A stretch of 33,408 nucleotides of DNA from a virus: positions 1-33,408 of the IMG/VR virus record IMGVR_UViG_3300009159_000182, one strand, 5' to 3'. Numbering within the stretch: position 1 is the stretch's first letter; each line of letters starts with the position of its first letter. Below are positions 14,726 to 23,515 of this stretch, piece after piece. Both the position numbers and the translations under genes were made by a program. The notes under the pieces were generated by a model, which was given only the letters and a program-made list of their open reading frames with translations, did no database searches and was not told the origin of the DNA.

Positions 14726-17700
14726 TGAATTTGTTTAACCTGTTTGAAAATGACCGTTCGAGAAGAAATAAGGCACGTACTATCAGAGATCTATTCGACA
14801 GATGGACTAACAGTGAATACGCACCTTTCAATAGTGATTCCGGTGACCATAATGAAGTTATACGTAAAGCAGCAAGTTTCTTACAGGATATTGTAGACCC
14901 CAGTCAAGTTGAAAGATTGTCACATAAATTAAGCGACTATTGGCATGGCGAAGATGGCATGGAGTTAGATGAAAAGCTGGGCTCACAGTTGGTTAATCGT
15001 CGTCAAGCACACGCTCTTATCACCAAATTTAAAAGACATAGTTTTGGAGAAGGCGATGCATCTGAATCAGAAGGTGCTGGTGTATTTGATGTTGGTGATC
15101 ATGTACTGTTTAAAGGGCATTCGGCCGAGGTTATTGAGGTAGATGGAACAGCAGCCACTATACGTGTTCCTAATTGGAAAAATGTTTCTGGTATGGTTGA
15201 CGATACTACGGAAGTTGATCCTGCAAGTCATTTCTTAACACCCATAATGTCGGAAAGCGACAGTGGGACAGTTGATATGACGGGTAAGAAATGTACTGCT
15301 TGTAAAAAAGGCACTTATCAAGAAACTAGTCAGCACGACGACATGGATGGGGTGCTACATTGCACCAAGTGTCGCAAGGAAGTCAAGCGTCATCAGTCTG
15401 CTAAACCAAAAGAGAAAGGTGTGTCGGAAGGCAAAAAGGTAGATCGTTTTGTTGGGTATGTTGAAAAGAGCGAGGAAAAGGCCGGCAAGTCAAAGAAAGA
15501 TGCCGAAAGCATTGCTTGGGCCACAGCCAACAAACGTGGTATGCTGGATAACAAGAATAAAAAAAAAGTTAAAGAAGATAGCATAGCTGATCAAGCAGCT
15601 AGAGATACACAGACTATGATGCAGGCATTCCAATCTGGACAAATGAAGCCCCAGGAGTTTGCACCTGGAGAAATCAAACCTTCTCAAATATATGGTCATC
15701 CCAAATGGCGAGAAACTATACAGGCTATGCTTAAAAAATATCCTAACAATCAAGAGCAAGGACGACAAGCTGCCGTAGATGCAATCAAACAAATGATCCA
15801 ACAGGGAAATATTCAGGAAGGATTATCCAAAGAATTAGGTAAATGGATGAAATCCACATCTGGAAAAAGAATTTCGGAAGCAGGAGAATCAAACAATTAT
15901 ACTGCTAATGGATTTGTTGGATCCGACACTGGCGGCGGAGCATTTAGTGGATATAGAAGTCAACAGCGCCGGCCGACATGGTCGATCCAAGGCACCCCGC
16001 CACCTGCAATGCAATATCAAAAAGGTCCTGCGCCAGCTAATCCCCCTGAAATGCAATATCAAAAAGGTCCGGCTCCTGCCAGCAAAACTCCATTTAATTT
16101 CAGCGATTACGAATATGGCCCTGATAACACTACAATAGTCCCGAAGAAAAAGGCTGCACCGCCCGAGCCGAAAATAGATCAAACCTTTAGAGATAATCCT
16201 CCGGCCTATTTGCCTGACGTAGAAACTAAAGATCAGTTCAACCAGAGGACGCAGCAATGGCAGCAGAAGTTCGGCCCTCAACTGGGTGGTACTACTTCTG
16301 CGCCGGGGTACGAACAACCTGCACCTGGGAAAAAGGCACCAACTGACACTTCTGATCCATTAGCAAAAAATAATTCACAATATGCTGTTCCTAATATGCC
16401 CAGTAGCCCAGTAGATACTACTAATCCATTAGCACCAAATAATTCACAATATGCTGCTCCTCCTAGCGTACCAACTCCTGCGCCACAGAGTGCTGCTCCG
16501 GCACCACAGAGTGCTGCTCCGGCACCACAGAGTGCTGCTCCGGCACCACAGAGTGCTGCTCCTGCACCACAAAAATCACGCCCAGGGTTGGCACCAGGTG
16601 CTGATCCGCAGGTTTATGATTGGCAACAAGAATTAAGAAAGAAGAATCCAGCACTCGTTGCAGACGGACTATGGGGTCCTGGTACAGATGCCGAAGCAAA
16701 ACGACAACCTGACATTAAGCCGCCGGAGACAGCTAAACCAATGCCAGCTCAACCCGTGCCGCGTCAACAACCAGCACAACCAAAAACAACTGCACCTGAA
16801 GAACCTGCGCAACAAACTGGACCAGTTACTACAACAATCAGTTCAGACGAAGCTGAAAGACGTAGACGCGAAGGCGGTGTCATGGCACCAAAAAGTGGCG
16901 CTGAGGACTATTTTAATCAACACTATAATCCGGACGGTACTGAAAAAGTACAACCTGCACCAGTACGTCCTAAGCCTGCGCCGGCACGGCCGGCACCTGC
17001 TCCACAGCCGGCACAACCCGCACCAGTACGCCCTAGCCCTGCCCCACAGCAAGCACAACCTGCGCCACCAGTAAAGGCACAGCCTAGCCCTGAAATGGGG
17101 CAAGCGATGCCTGCGCCGGGGTACGAAGAGCCTGCACCTAGGAAAAAAGCACCACCTGAGTCGAAACTCGAATACTACCGCCGAACAGATCCCAAAGGAT
17201 ACGAACGCTATATGTACCTCCAAAACCTCAGCCAAACAGATCCCAAAGAATACGAACGCCAAATGCGACAATTAAATCCCCAAAATTACCCACCACAAAC
17301 TGAGTCAAAGAATAACTCCAAGCCCAAGAGTATGAAACGTGCAGCCAATGACGCAACAGGTGCCAAGTTTGGTGGATACTATAAAGGTACACAAAAAGGT
17401 GCGCCACGACCAGGACAAGGTTTTGGCTCCATGGAAGAAGGTATCGCCGGCAACATGACAGTTCGTTCTGATACACTGACCAATTTAAAGAAACCTGAAG
17501 ATTTGACCATGAAGACGGCGGATCCACTTAAAGGAAATCCTAACCGTAATGCATTGGTAAGCGCACAAGCAAGAAACCTTGTGGCCAAGGGTGCTCAGAC
17601 AGCTGGTCCAGGAACAGGGGCTCATACAAATAAAGCTCTGGATGTTAAGAAAGGTGACTTCCGTAAAATGAAGCACAAAGGTTCTTTTGATTTTTCAGAA

Positions 17701-18090
17701 TCAACTAACTTTTTAGCCTGGGCCATGGCATCTGGGTATAACGTTATTGGCAATCCAGCAGTATATGAATCTGCCAAGTACGAATACAATATGCTATTAG
17801 CAGAAGTAAAAAAAAAAGTTAAAGAAGCTGTAGATCCCAACGCAGCAGCACCAGCCGCTGCGCCTGCTGCACCTCCTGCTCCGCCGCCGCCTACACCCGA
17901 CGACAATATTCCCGACCTAAAGCCGGGACAATATTTTGTTTGGCGTGTATATTTTGATGATGGTACCAAAACACGTATGAAGATTACAGATCCCAAGTTT
18001 GATGTAAATAAATATTATGCTGATAAAAATATATCAGTGATTAATGTAGATTACAATTGGAAACCTAGAGGTAAAGCTAATGCAGTTTGA
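14725..18090 (+). CDS. Large low-complexity phage protein with zinc ribbon and PGBD-like motif
   Basis: A protein of 1121 aa. It has a helical N-terminal domain, then a zinc ribbon-like CTAC...CTKC pair (about 191-216). A Lys-rich segment follows (KAGKSKKDAESIAWATANK, about 251-270). Residues 400-870 are a Pro/Ala/Gln-rich disordered region with several duplicated phrases, including four PAPQSAA heptads. Embedded at about 627-660 is a segment like a peptidoglycan-binding core (DGLWGPGTDAEAK). A folded C-terminal domain ends with YFVWRVYFDDGTKTRMKIT. It could be an injected or tail-associated protein. The function is unknown, but the frame is intact throughout. Confidence 0.8.
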   Translation: MNLFNLFENDRSRRNKARTIRDLFDRWTNSEYAPFNSDSGDHNEVIRKAASFLQDIVDPSQVERLSHKLSDYWHGEDGMELDEKLGSQLVNRRQAHALITKFKRHSFGEGDASESEGAGVFDVGDHVLFKGHSAEVIEVDGTAATIRVPNWKNVSGMVDDTTEVDPASHFLTPIMSESDSGTVDMTGKKCTACKKGTYQETSQHDDMDGVLHCTKCRKEVKRHQSAKPKEKGVSEGKKVDRFVGYVEKSEEKAGKSKKDAESIAWATANKRGMLDNKNKKKVKEDSIADQAARDTQTMMQAFQSGQMKPQEFAPGEIKPSQIYGHPKWRETIQAMLKKYPNNQEQGRQAAVDAIKQMIQQGNIQEGLSKELGKWMKSTSGKRISEAGESNNYTANGFVGSDTGGGAFSGYRSQQRRPTWSIQGTPPPAMQYQKGPAPANPPEMQYQKGPAPASKTPFNFSDYEYGPDNTTIVPKKKAAPPEPKIDQTFRDNPPAYLPDVETKDQFNQRTQQWQQKFGPQLGGTTSAPGYEQPAPGKKAPTDTSDPLAKNNSQYAVPNMPSSPVDTTNPLAPNNSQYAAPPSVPTPAPQSAAPAPQSAAPAPQSAAPAPQSAAPAPQKSRPGLAPGADPQVYDWQQELRKKNPALVADGLWGPGTDAEAKRQPDIKPPETAKPMPAQPVPRQQPAQPKTTAPEEPAQQTGPVTTTISSDEAERRRREGGVMAPKSGAEDYFNQHYNPDGTEKVQPAPVRPKPAPARPAPAPQPAQPAPVRPSPAPQQAQPAPPVKAQPSPEMGQAMPAPGYEEPAPRKKAPPESKLEYYRRTDPKGYERYMYLQNLSQTDPKEYERQMRQLNPQNYPPQTESKNNSKPKSMKRAANDATGAKFGGYYKGTQKGAPRPGQGFGSMEEGIAGNMTVRSDTLTNLKKPEDLTMKTADPLKGNPNRNALVSAQARNLVAKGAQTAGPGTGAHTNKALDVKKGDFRKMKHKGSFDFSESTNFLAWAMASGYNVIGNPAVYESAKYEYNMLLAEVKKKVKEAVDPNAAAPAAAPAAPPAPPPPTPDDNIPDLKPGQYFVWRVYFDDGTKTRMKITDPKFDVNKYYADKNISVINVDYNWKPRGKANAV
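16477..16560 (+). repeat. Four tandem 21-bp coding repeats (PAPQSAA)
   Basis: Four consecutive 21-bp units, CCGGCACCACAGAGTGCTGC plus T, are almost identical. The first copy has two base differences and a degenerate fifth copy follows. The near-identity at DNA level implies recent slippage expansion. The unit length is the same as in the putative holin tail repeats. Confidence 0.95.
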
Positions 18091-18169
18091 TAACGAGTAT
18101 CCAGTATATCCCGAACAACAGGAAGGTGACGACAGTGATTACAAGCGTAATCCATACGCACCTACCTGA
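18080..18169 (+). CDS. Possible 29-aa acidic miniprotein
   Basis: A short frame begins inside the end of the 1121-aa gene (11-nt overlap). It encodes 29 residues rich in Asp, Glu, Tyr and Pro (MQFDNEYPVYPEQQ...). It fills most of the gap to the next late box, and codon choice is similar to its neighbours. No ribosome site is evident beyond coupling. It may be real or chance. Confidence 0.35.
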   Translation: MQFDNEYPVYPEQQEGDDSDYKRNPYAPT

Positions 18170-18189
18170 ATAGACAGACGTTACGGCGA

Positions 18190-18195
18190 CAAATA
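18190..18195 (+). promoter_or_regulatory. Possible late box (CAAATA), 4 nt before a start
   Basis: GACAAATA is followed by ACCT and the ATG at 18200. One base differs from TAAATA. No ribosome site is seen, so the arrangement matches the other boxes placed directly on a start codon. Confidence 0.4.
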
Positions 18196-18199
18196 ACCT

Positions 18200-18754
18200 A
18201 TGCATATACACGAAATTATTACAGAAACAGAAGATATCAGTCGACAATTAACCCAAGCACAGTTTATGCAAGGGCAATGTGCTGTATTAGCCCTCACGAT
18301 ACATAACATTGATTTCTGGAGGTATCAATTGGGATTTATTTACGAATTCTTTGATGAGATGCCAGACATATACTTAGATCCTGACGAATTTGCAGCATTA
18401 GATCCACATATGCAACAAAGTATAAAAACCGATGATCGACATTGGGCGTTGACTCACGCTTATGTAATGGATTCTCGAACAGGGGAGTACATAGATGCAA
18501 CAGGGCGACACAAAAATCCCCCTGATATTGGATATGGATTTAATGCCACACGGCACAATAAATTTCCTGCAGAGAGTGTAGACTTGGTAAGAGTCAGTAC
18601 CCATATGGAGTGGGACGAGCAAAAAGAAGAGTGGATTATACTACGTGGGTGGGACGCTCTTGATAAAGTATACACCCCCGAAAATAAACAAAAAGCCCGA
18701 GAATACGCTATTAAGTATTTGGGGGTTAAAGACCCTGCCTTAGGGACCGTTTGA
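18200..18754 (+). CDS. Putative papain-like fold protein
   Basis: A protein of 184 aa. Residues 22-30 (FMQGQCAVL) start a helix with Cys27 at its N-terminus. HAYVMD at 86-91 and GEYIDATG at 95-102 follow. A Cys at a helix start, then His on a strand and Asp on the next strand (Cys27, His86, Asp99), is the layout of papain-like peptidases and transglutaminases found in phage and polymorphic-toxin proteins. The fold call is from pattern only. It is the last gene of the late cluster; a structured GC-rich segment follows. Confidence 0.65.
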   Translation: MHIHEIITETEDISRQLTQAQFMQGQCAVLALTIHNIDFWRYQLGFIYEFFDEMPDIYLDPDEFAALDPHMQQSIKTDDRHWALTHAYVMDSRTGEYIDATGRHKNPPDIGYGFNATRHNKFPAESVDLVRVSTHMEWDEQKEEWIILRGWDALDKVYTPENKQKAREYAIKYLGVKDPALGTV

Positions 18755-18760
18755 TGCTGC

Positions 18761-18829
18761 GGTAAAGGCGTCCGTGCAATTGAACTGCCCCGCGTAGTGG
18801 GCGGGGGATAAAGTAACCCCCATTTTACC
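18761..18829 (+). other. Candidate structured RNA or terminator-like region
   Basis: GGTAAA (18761-18766) can pair with TTTACC (18824-18829). Inside, CCCCGC (18788-18793) pairs with GCGGGG (18801-18806), or GGGGG (18803-18807) pairs with CCCCC (18817-18821); these two stems exclude each other. No U-tract follows, so a simple terminator is not convincing. It lies in the 132-nt gap between the late cluster and dsbA, upstream of the dsbA promoter. Confidence 0.4.
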
Positions 18830-18836
18830 ATTACTC

Positions 18837-18864
18837 TTGTTTAATATAGCGATTAATGTATAAT
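18837..18864 (+). promoter_or_regulatory. Sigma70-like promoter for dsbA and DNA polymerase
   Basis: TTGTTT (18837-18842), a 16-nt spacer and consensus TATAAT (18859-18864) lie 22 nt before the dsbA start. The short leader carries AACAAGGAAC as ribosome site. This suggests early transcription by host polymerase. Confidence 0.65.
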
Positions 18865-18886
18865 ATATTTTTAACAAGGAACTATT

Positions 18887-19147
18887 ATGTCAGACAGAAT
18901 CTTTTCAGGCGAAGCTACTAAAAAACTCGAATCAATGATTAACGAGGGTATGGCAGTTATGCAGGAAATCGAAACACTTACCGGTGGATTGAATGACACC
19001 ATTAAAGCCGTAGCAGAAGAATTGGAAATTAAACCCGGTATCCTTAAAAAGGCAATTCGGTTAGCACACAAATCTGAATTTGGCCGCGAACAGCAGGATC
19101 ATGAATTGTTGGAAACTATCCTAACACAGGTCGGGAAAACTCTTTAA
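18887..19147 (+). CDS. dsbA: DsbA-like late-transcription dsDNA-binding protein
   Basis: A protein of 86 aa, all helical. The C-terminal half (AVAEELEIKPGILKKAIRLAHKSEFG, then an acidic helix) resembles T4 DsbA, which binds double-stranded DNA and promotes late transcription. T4 DsbA is 89 aa with the same layout: a helix, a conserved GxxxKxAIxLxHK-type turn, and an acidic tail. The stop is directly followed by the polymerase start codon, so the two are co-expressed. Identification is by remembered family pattern, not by a search. Confidence 0.75.
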   Translation: MSDRIFSGEATKKLESMINEGMAVMQEIETLTGGLNDTIKAVAEELEIKPGILKKAIRLAHKSEFGREQQDHELLETILTQVGKTL

Positions 19148-21808
19148 GTGAGTTATGTAGACGCATTATATTCCCGCGACGCGGATCGTATACATATTGT
19201 AGAACGTGTTGATGGTAAAAGAGTATACAAAGAATATCCAGCCAATCACATATTTTATTATGATGATCCCCGTGGTAAGTTCCAGTCAATATATGGAACT
19301 TCTGTGGCTCGTTTCTCCAGCCGGAACTTAAAAGAGTTTCGTAGGGAAGTGGCGGTGCAAAAAGGTCGGCAACTTTACGAATCCGATATTAACCCCGTGT
19401 TCCGTTGTCTGGAAGAAAACTATAAAGACAAAGATGCGCCAACACTACACGCAGCGTTTTTCGATATTGAGGTAGACTTCCACAAAGAACGAGGATACAG
19501 TCCTACGTCAGATCCATTTAATGCTATTACCGCAATATCAGTCTATCTGCAATGGATAGATCAATTGGTCACCTTGGTTATTCCACCAAAACACATGAGC
19601 ATGGAGACAGCACAGGAGATAGCATCGGAATTTGAAAACACTATTGTATTTGATAGTGAGGAGGAGATGCTAAAAACTTTCCTGGATCTAATTGAAGATG
19701 CAGATGTACTGTCAGGTTGGAATAGCGAGGGCTATGATATTCCCTACACAGTGAATCGTATTACTCGTGTGTTGAGTAAGGACGACACTCGTAGGTTCTG
19801 TCTTTGGGGACAATATCCCAAGCCACGCGACTACGAACGCTATGGCACTACCAGCACAACATATGATTTAATTGGGCGGGTACATTTGGATTATATGCAG
19901 TTGTATATACAATATACATATGAGGAACGACATAGTTATAGTCTGGATGCTATTGCTGAGTATGAGTTAAACGAACACAAGACACAATACGAAGGAACAC
20001 TGGATCAACTGTATAATCAAAACTTTAAAAAGTTTATTGAATATAACAGACAGGATACAATGATCCTAAATAAACTTGATACCAAGTTACGCTTCTTGGA
20101 CCTAGCCAATGAACTAGCACACGCTAACACAGTAACTCTGCAGAAGACCATGAGTGCAGTGGCGGTGACGGAACAGGCTATTATCAATGAAGCACATGAG
20201 CGTGGATTGGTCGTTCCCAATAAGAAACAACGATTACACGATGAGGATACTGCCGCGGCGGCAGGTGCTTATGTTGCGTATCCTAAAAAAGGTATACACG
20301 AATGGATTGGTGCTGTGGATATTAACAGTCTGTATCCATCAGCTATTCGTGCGTTGAATATGGGAATGGAAACGGTAATTGGTCAATTACGTCCGGTAAT
20401 GACCGATCGATATCTTGATGATCTTATCAGTCAGGGAAAATCTGCAACAGCAGCATGGGAAGGTATATTTGCATCGTTAGAATATACTGCGGTGATGGAA
20501 CAGCAACGCGGTACTGAGATCACTGTAGACTGGCAGAATGGTGAGAAGTCCGTACACTCGGCTGCTGAGATCTGGAACATGGTGTTTAACAGTAACCAAC
20601 CCTGGATACTGACTGCTAATGGTACCATTGTCACTTATGAGCGCAAGGGTGTTGTCCCGGGACTGCTGGAGCGGTGGTATGCTGAACGTAAAGAACTACA
20701 GGCCAAGAAGAAAGCAGCTACCGATCCAAAAGAAATAGCATTTTGGGATAAGCGTCAGTTGGTTAAGAAAATTAACCTAAACAGCTTATATGGTGCTATT
20801 CTTAATCAACATTGTCGGTTCTTTGACAAGCGTATTGGACAGTCAACTACGCTGACTGGTCGTAGTATTGCTCGTCATATGGCCGGTCATATCAATGAAT
20901 GTATCATGGGTGTTAAGGATCATGTAGGCGAAGCCATCGTATATGGTGATACAGACTCATGTTACTTTACTGCTTGGCCCGCGATTAAAGACGACGTAGC
21001 TAAGGGCGCAATGACCTGGAACAAGGACATGTGTATACAGTTATATGATAATATTGCTGATCAAGTTAACGAATCATTTCCAGCATTTATGGAACAGGCA
21101 TTCCACTGCCCGCGAGAGATGGGCGAACTGATCAAAGCAGGGCGCGAGCTGGTGGCATCTAACAGTTTGTTTATTACCAAGAAACGCTATGCTGTGTTGA
21201 TCTATGACCTTGAAGGTAAACGATTGGATACCGATGGTAATCCTGGAAAGATTAAGGCCATGGGATTGGATCTAAAAAGATCAGATACTCCTAAAGTGGT
21301 GCAGGAGTTCTTGTATGAGATTCTGGAAAAGGTCTTGACGGGTACATCACGTGATGATATTATTGAAAGAATACGAGAATTTAAATATGCGTTTAAAGAT
21401 AGACCAGCTTGGGAAAAAGGCACTCCTAAACGTGTTAACAATCTAACTACATACACCAAGAAAGAAGAAGCTGCGGGTAAGGCTAATCTTCCCGGTCATG
21501 TTCGTGCAGCATTAAATTGGAATAATCTGCGCAGAATGAACAGCGACAAATATAGTATGCAGATCGTTGATGGTATGAAAACTGTGGTGTGCAAACTAAA
21601 GGCTAATCCACTAGGTTGGACTAGTATTGGTTATCCTACAGATGAACAACGCTTGCCCGAATGGTTTAAGGAATTGCCATTTGACCACAGTTTAATGGAA
21701 GCCACAATTGTAGATCAAAAGATCGATAACCTGCTAAGTGTACTAAACTGGGATCTAGCAAGTGCCACTAACACAGAAAATACTTTCCAATCACTATTTG
21801 AGTTTTAA
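19148..21808 (+). CDS. 43: Replicative DNA polymerase, family B (T4 gp43-like)
   Basis: A protein of 886 aa, close to T4 gp43 (898 aa). The exonuclease motifs are present: FFDIE (about 104-108), GWNSEGYDIPY (about 190-200) and YNRQDT (about 299-304). The polymerase motifs are DINSLYPS (about 391-398), KKINLNSLYG (motif B, about 540-549) and YGDTDS (about 599-604). All catalytic Asp/Glu residues are intact, so proofreading and synthesis should both work. The start is GTG, immediately after the dsbA stop; this rare start and spacing suggest coupled, limited translation. There is no intein or split, which some T4-like phages have. Confidence 0.98.
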   Translation: MSYVDALYSRDADRIHIVERVDGKRVYKEYPANHIFYYDDPRGKFQSIYGTSVARFSSRNLKEFRREVAVQKGRQLYESDINPVFRCLEENYKDKDAPTLHAAFFDIEVDFHKERGYSPTSDPFNAITAISVYLQWIDQLVTLVIPPKHMSMETAQEIASEFENTIVFDSEEEMLKTFLDLIEDADVLSGWNSEGYDIPYTVNRITRVLSKDDTRRFCLWGQYPKPRDYERYGTTSTTYDLIGRVHLDYMQLYIQYTYEERHSYSLDAIAEYELNEHKTQYEGTLDQLYNQNFKKFIEYNRQDTMILNKLDTKLRFLDLANELAHANTVTLQKTMSAVAVTEQAIINEAHERGLVVPNKKQRLHDEDTAAAAGAYVAYPKKGIHEWIGAVDINSLYPSAIRALNMGMETVIGQLRPVMTDRYLDDLISQGKSATAAWEGIFASLEYTAVMEQQRGTEITVDWQNGEKSVHSAAEIWNMVFNSNQPWILTANGTIVTYERKGVVPGLLERWYAERKELQAKKKAATDPKEIAFWDKRQLVKKINLNSLYGAILNQHCRFFDKRIGQSTTLTGRSIARHMAGHINECIMGVKDHVGEAIVYGDTDSCYFTAWPAIKDDVAKGAMTWNKDMCIQLYDNIADQVNESFPAFMEQAFHCPREMGELIKAGRELVASNSLFITKKRYAVLIYDLEGKRLDTDGNPGKIKAMGLDLKRSDTPKVVQEFLYEILEKVLTGTSRDDIIERIREFKYAFKDRPAWEKGTPKRVNNLTTYTKKEEAAGKANLPGHVRAALNWNNLRRMNSDKYSMQIVDGMKTVVCKLKANPLGWTSIGYPTDEQRLPEWFKELPFDHSLMEATIVDQKIDNLLSVLNWDLASATNTENTFQSLFEF

Positions 21809-22735
21809 ATGACAGTAACGGAATTAGTACATTTTAAAAATCAACTGGATAAGCTGTCGGTTCCGCCTATACTAGAGAAGGCGGATATCGCTTTACAAGA
21901 ATTTTCTCATGTAATGTCCGTGCATTCGTCTACTGATGTCGATAAGATTATCAACAGCCATGCAGCTATCAAAGAAGCATTTAATTCTTTTGACAATGAA
22001 TTAGCTGAGATTAAACGCAACTTAAAAAGCAACATTGAAGAAGCGGAACGAGTATTATTTCAACAAAGCTATAGAGCATACCATGATGAAAGTATCTACG
22101 ATGCGCACCATATTCTAGGTAGGCGTTGGCAACCCGATATTAATCTTGAATTGTTTTATTCTAGAGTTAAGAAAACAGTGGATTGGCATTATCCCGCTAT
22201 GATTTTCCGCCCGGGATTTGCCAACTTCATTGATGATATGGTGGGATACGATCCCTTATATCTCGTTGAAGTTAGCCATCAATTTTTAGAACCAGTATTA
22301 ACGAAATTTAACCCGCAATATCAGAGAAGACTGCGTCCATATATTATTAAAGAACACACTGACGATCCGCTGCTAGACCGATTGCCCAACGAACAGTTTG
22401 GTGTAATTGTAGGGTGTCACTTTTTTAACTTTAGGCCCCTGGAAGTGATTAAGAAATACCTGTCGGAAATTTATACCAAATTAAGACCAGGTGGTGTGTT
22501 TATGCTGACGTTCAATGACTGCGATCGTTGGCCAGCAGTAAAATTAGTGGAAGAAAAGAAAGACGGCAGTTATACACCCGGTAGTTTAGTTTTTGAATTG
22601 GCAAAATCCATGGGGTATACTATAGATTATTGCTGGCATGATGAAGGTCCACAGACCTGGCTTGAATTACGCAAACCCGGTATGTTATCATCGCTGAGAG
22701 GCGGACAGACTTTGGCAAAAATAATTTCAAAATAG
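21809..22735 (+). CDS. Methyltransferase-like protein with degenerate SAM site
   Basis: A protein of 308 aa directly following the polymerase stop. Residues 1-95 are a coiled-coil-like helical region. The second half looks like a class I methyltransferase: a strand with an acidic residue (YLVEVS, about 151-156), a strand GVIVGCHFFNF (198-208), and the common LRPGGVFMLTF element (225-235). The glycine-rich SAM-binding motif I is not visible, so it may be an inactive relative or a binding protein. Its place between polymerase and clamp suggests a role near DNA replication or modification. Confidence 0.65.
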   Translation: MTVTELVHFKNQLDKLSVPPILEKADIALQEFSHVMSVHSSTDVDKIINSHAAIKEAFNSFDNELAEIKRNLKSNIEEAERVLFQQSYRAYHDESIYDAHHILGRRWQPDINLELFYSRVKKTVDWHYPAMIFRPGFANFIDDMVGYDPLYLVEVSHQFLEPVLTKFNPQYQRRLRPYIIKEHTDDPLLDRLPNEQFGVIVGCHFFNFRPLEVIKKYLSEIYTKLRPGGVFMLTFNDCDRWPAVKLVEEKKDGSYTPGSLVFELAKSMGYTIDYCWHDEGPQTWLELRKPGMLSSLRGGQTLAKIISK

Positions 22736-22765
22736 TTGCAAGGTCTAAATACAATCTGTTATACT
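22736..22765 (+). promoter_or_regulatory. Sigma70-like promoter for clamp and downstream genes
   Basis: TTGCAA (22736-22741), an 18-nt spacer and TATACT (22760-22765) lie just before the clamp gene. A CTAAATA late-type box (22745-22751) falls inside the spacer, so early and late expression are both possible. Confidence 0.5.
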
Positions 22766-22789
22766 ACATTTATTATAAAAGGAAATAAA

Positions 22790-23512
22790 ATGCGAGATCA
22801 TCTATTAGATTTAATCAGTCACATTCATGCATTGGGCGGCATCGACCAGCTAAGAATTTCAGGTACAGACACAGAAACAAATTTCAACGCTATTGCTGAC
22901 GATCGTTCGGTGGTAATTGACGGTATGTTTATTAATCCCGTAGCAGACTTCATGGGCACATTTGGTATGCCCAATTTGAAGAAACTTAGTATTCTATTGA
23001 ACTTAAAAGAATACCAAGAAGGTGCTAAGTTAACTATGAGCCGCAAAGATACCGGAGCCCCGGATCAACTGACTTTTGTAAACACCAACGGTGACTTTAA
23101 AAACAGCTATCGTTTTATGGCAGAAGCCCTGGCTAATGAAAAGATCAAACCTCCCAAGTTTAAAGACGTTACCTGGAACGTTGAATTTGAACCTAGTGCT
23201 GCTGCTATTCTGCGTTTAAAGATGCAAGCGTCAGCTAACGAAGAAGAAAATACATTCCAAGCTAAAGTTGAAGATGGGGATCTGAAGTTTTACTTTGGTG
23301 ACCATAGCTCACACGCTGGTAACTTTGTATTCCAACCTGATGTAGGTGGTGATATCAAACGTGCATGGCAATGGCCCGTTAAGACAGTTATTGGCATTTT
23401 GGATTTAGCTGGTGACAAAATTATGCGTATTAGCGATGGCGGTGCTACACAAATCATTGTTAACTCTGGTTTGGCAATCTATACTTTCATTATTCCAGCG
23501 CAGACAAAGTAA
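22790..23512 (+). CDS. 45: Sliding clamp (T4 gp45-like processivity factor)
   Basis: A protein of 240 aa (T4 gp45 has 228). The order of strands and helices fits the two-domain clamp fold. Recognisable segments are MGTFGMPNLKKLSILLNL in domain 1 and VKTVIGILDLAG...MRISDGGATQIIV in domain 2. The ATG at 22790 is chosen because AAAGGAAAT lies 4 nt upstream; a frame reaching back to a TTG at 22736 would run through the promoter. The clamp tethers the polymerase and, in T4, also activates late transcription. The next gene starts only 3 nt after its stop. Confidence 0.88.
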   Translation: MRDHLLDLISHIHALGGIDQLRISGTDTETNFNAIADDRSVVIDGMFINPVADFMGTFGMPNLKKLSILLNLKEYQEGAKLTMSRKDTGAPDQLTFVNTNGDFKNSYRFMAEALANEKIKPPKFKDVTWNVEFEPSAAAILRLKMQASANEEENTFQAKVEDGDLKFYFGDHSSHAGNFVFQPDVGGDIKRAWQWPVKTVIGILDLAGDKIMRISDGGATQIIVNSGLAIYTFIIPAQTK

Positions 23513-23515
23513 TCA

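Noticed and set aside
16477-16560. Tandem repeats considered as a CRISPR array
   Set aside because: Units are directly adjacent with no spacers, keep the reading frame and encode PAPQSAA.
22736-22789. Clamp start extended to a TTG at 22736
   Set aside because: The extension would translate the promoter region, and the ATG at 22790 has AAAGGAAAT just upstream.
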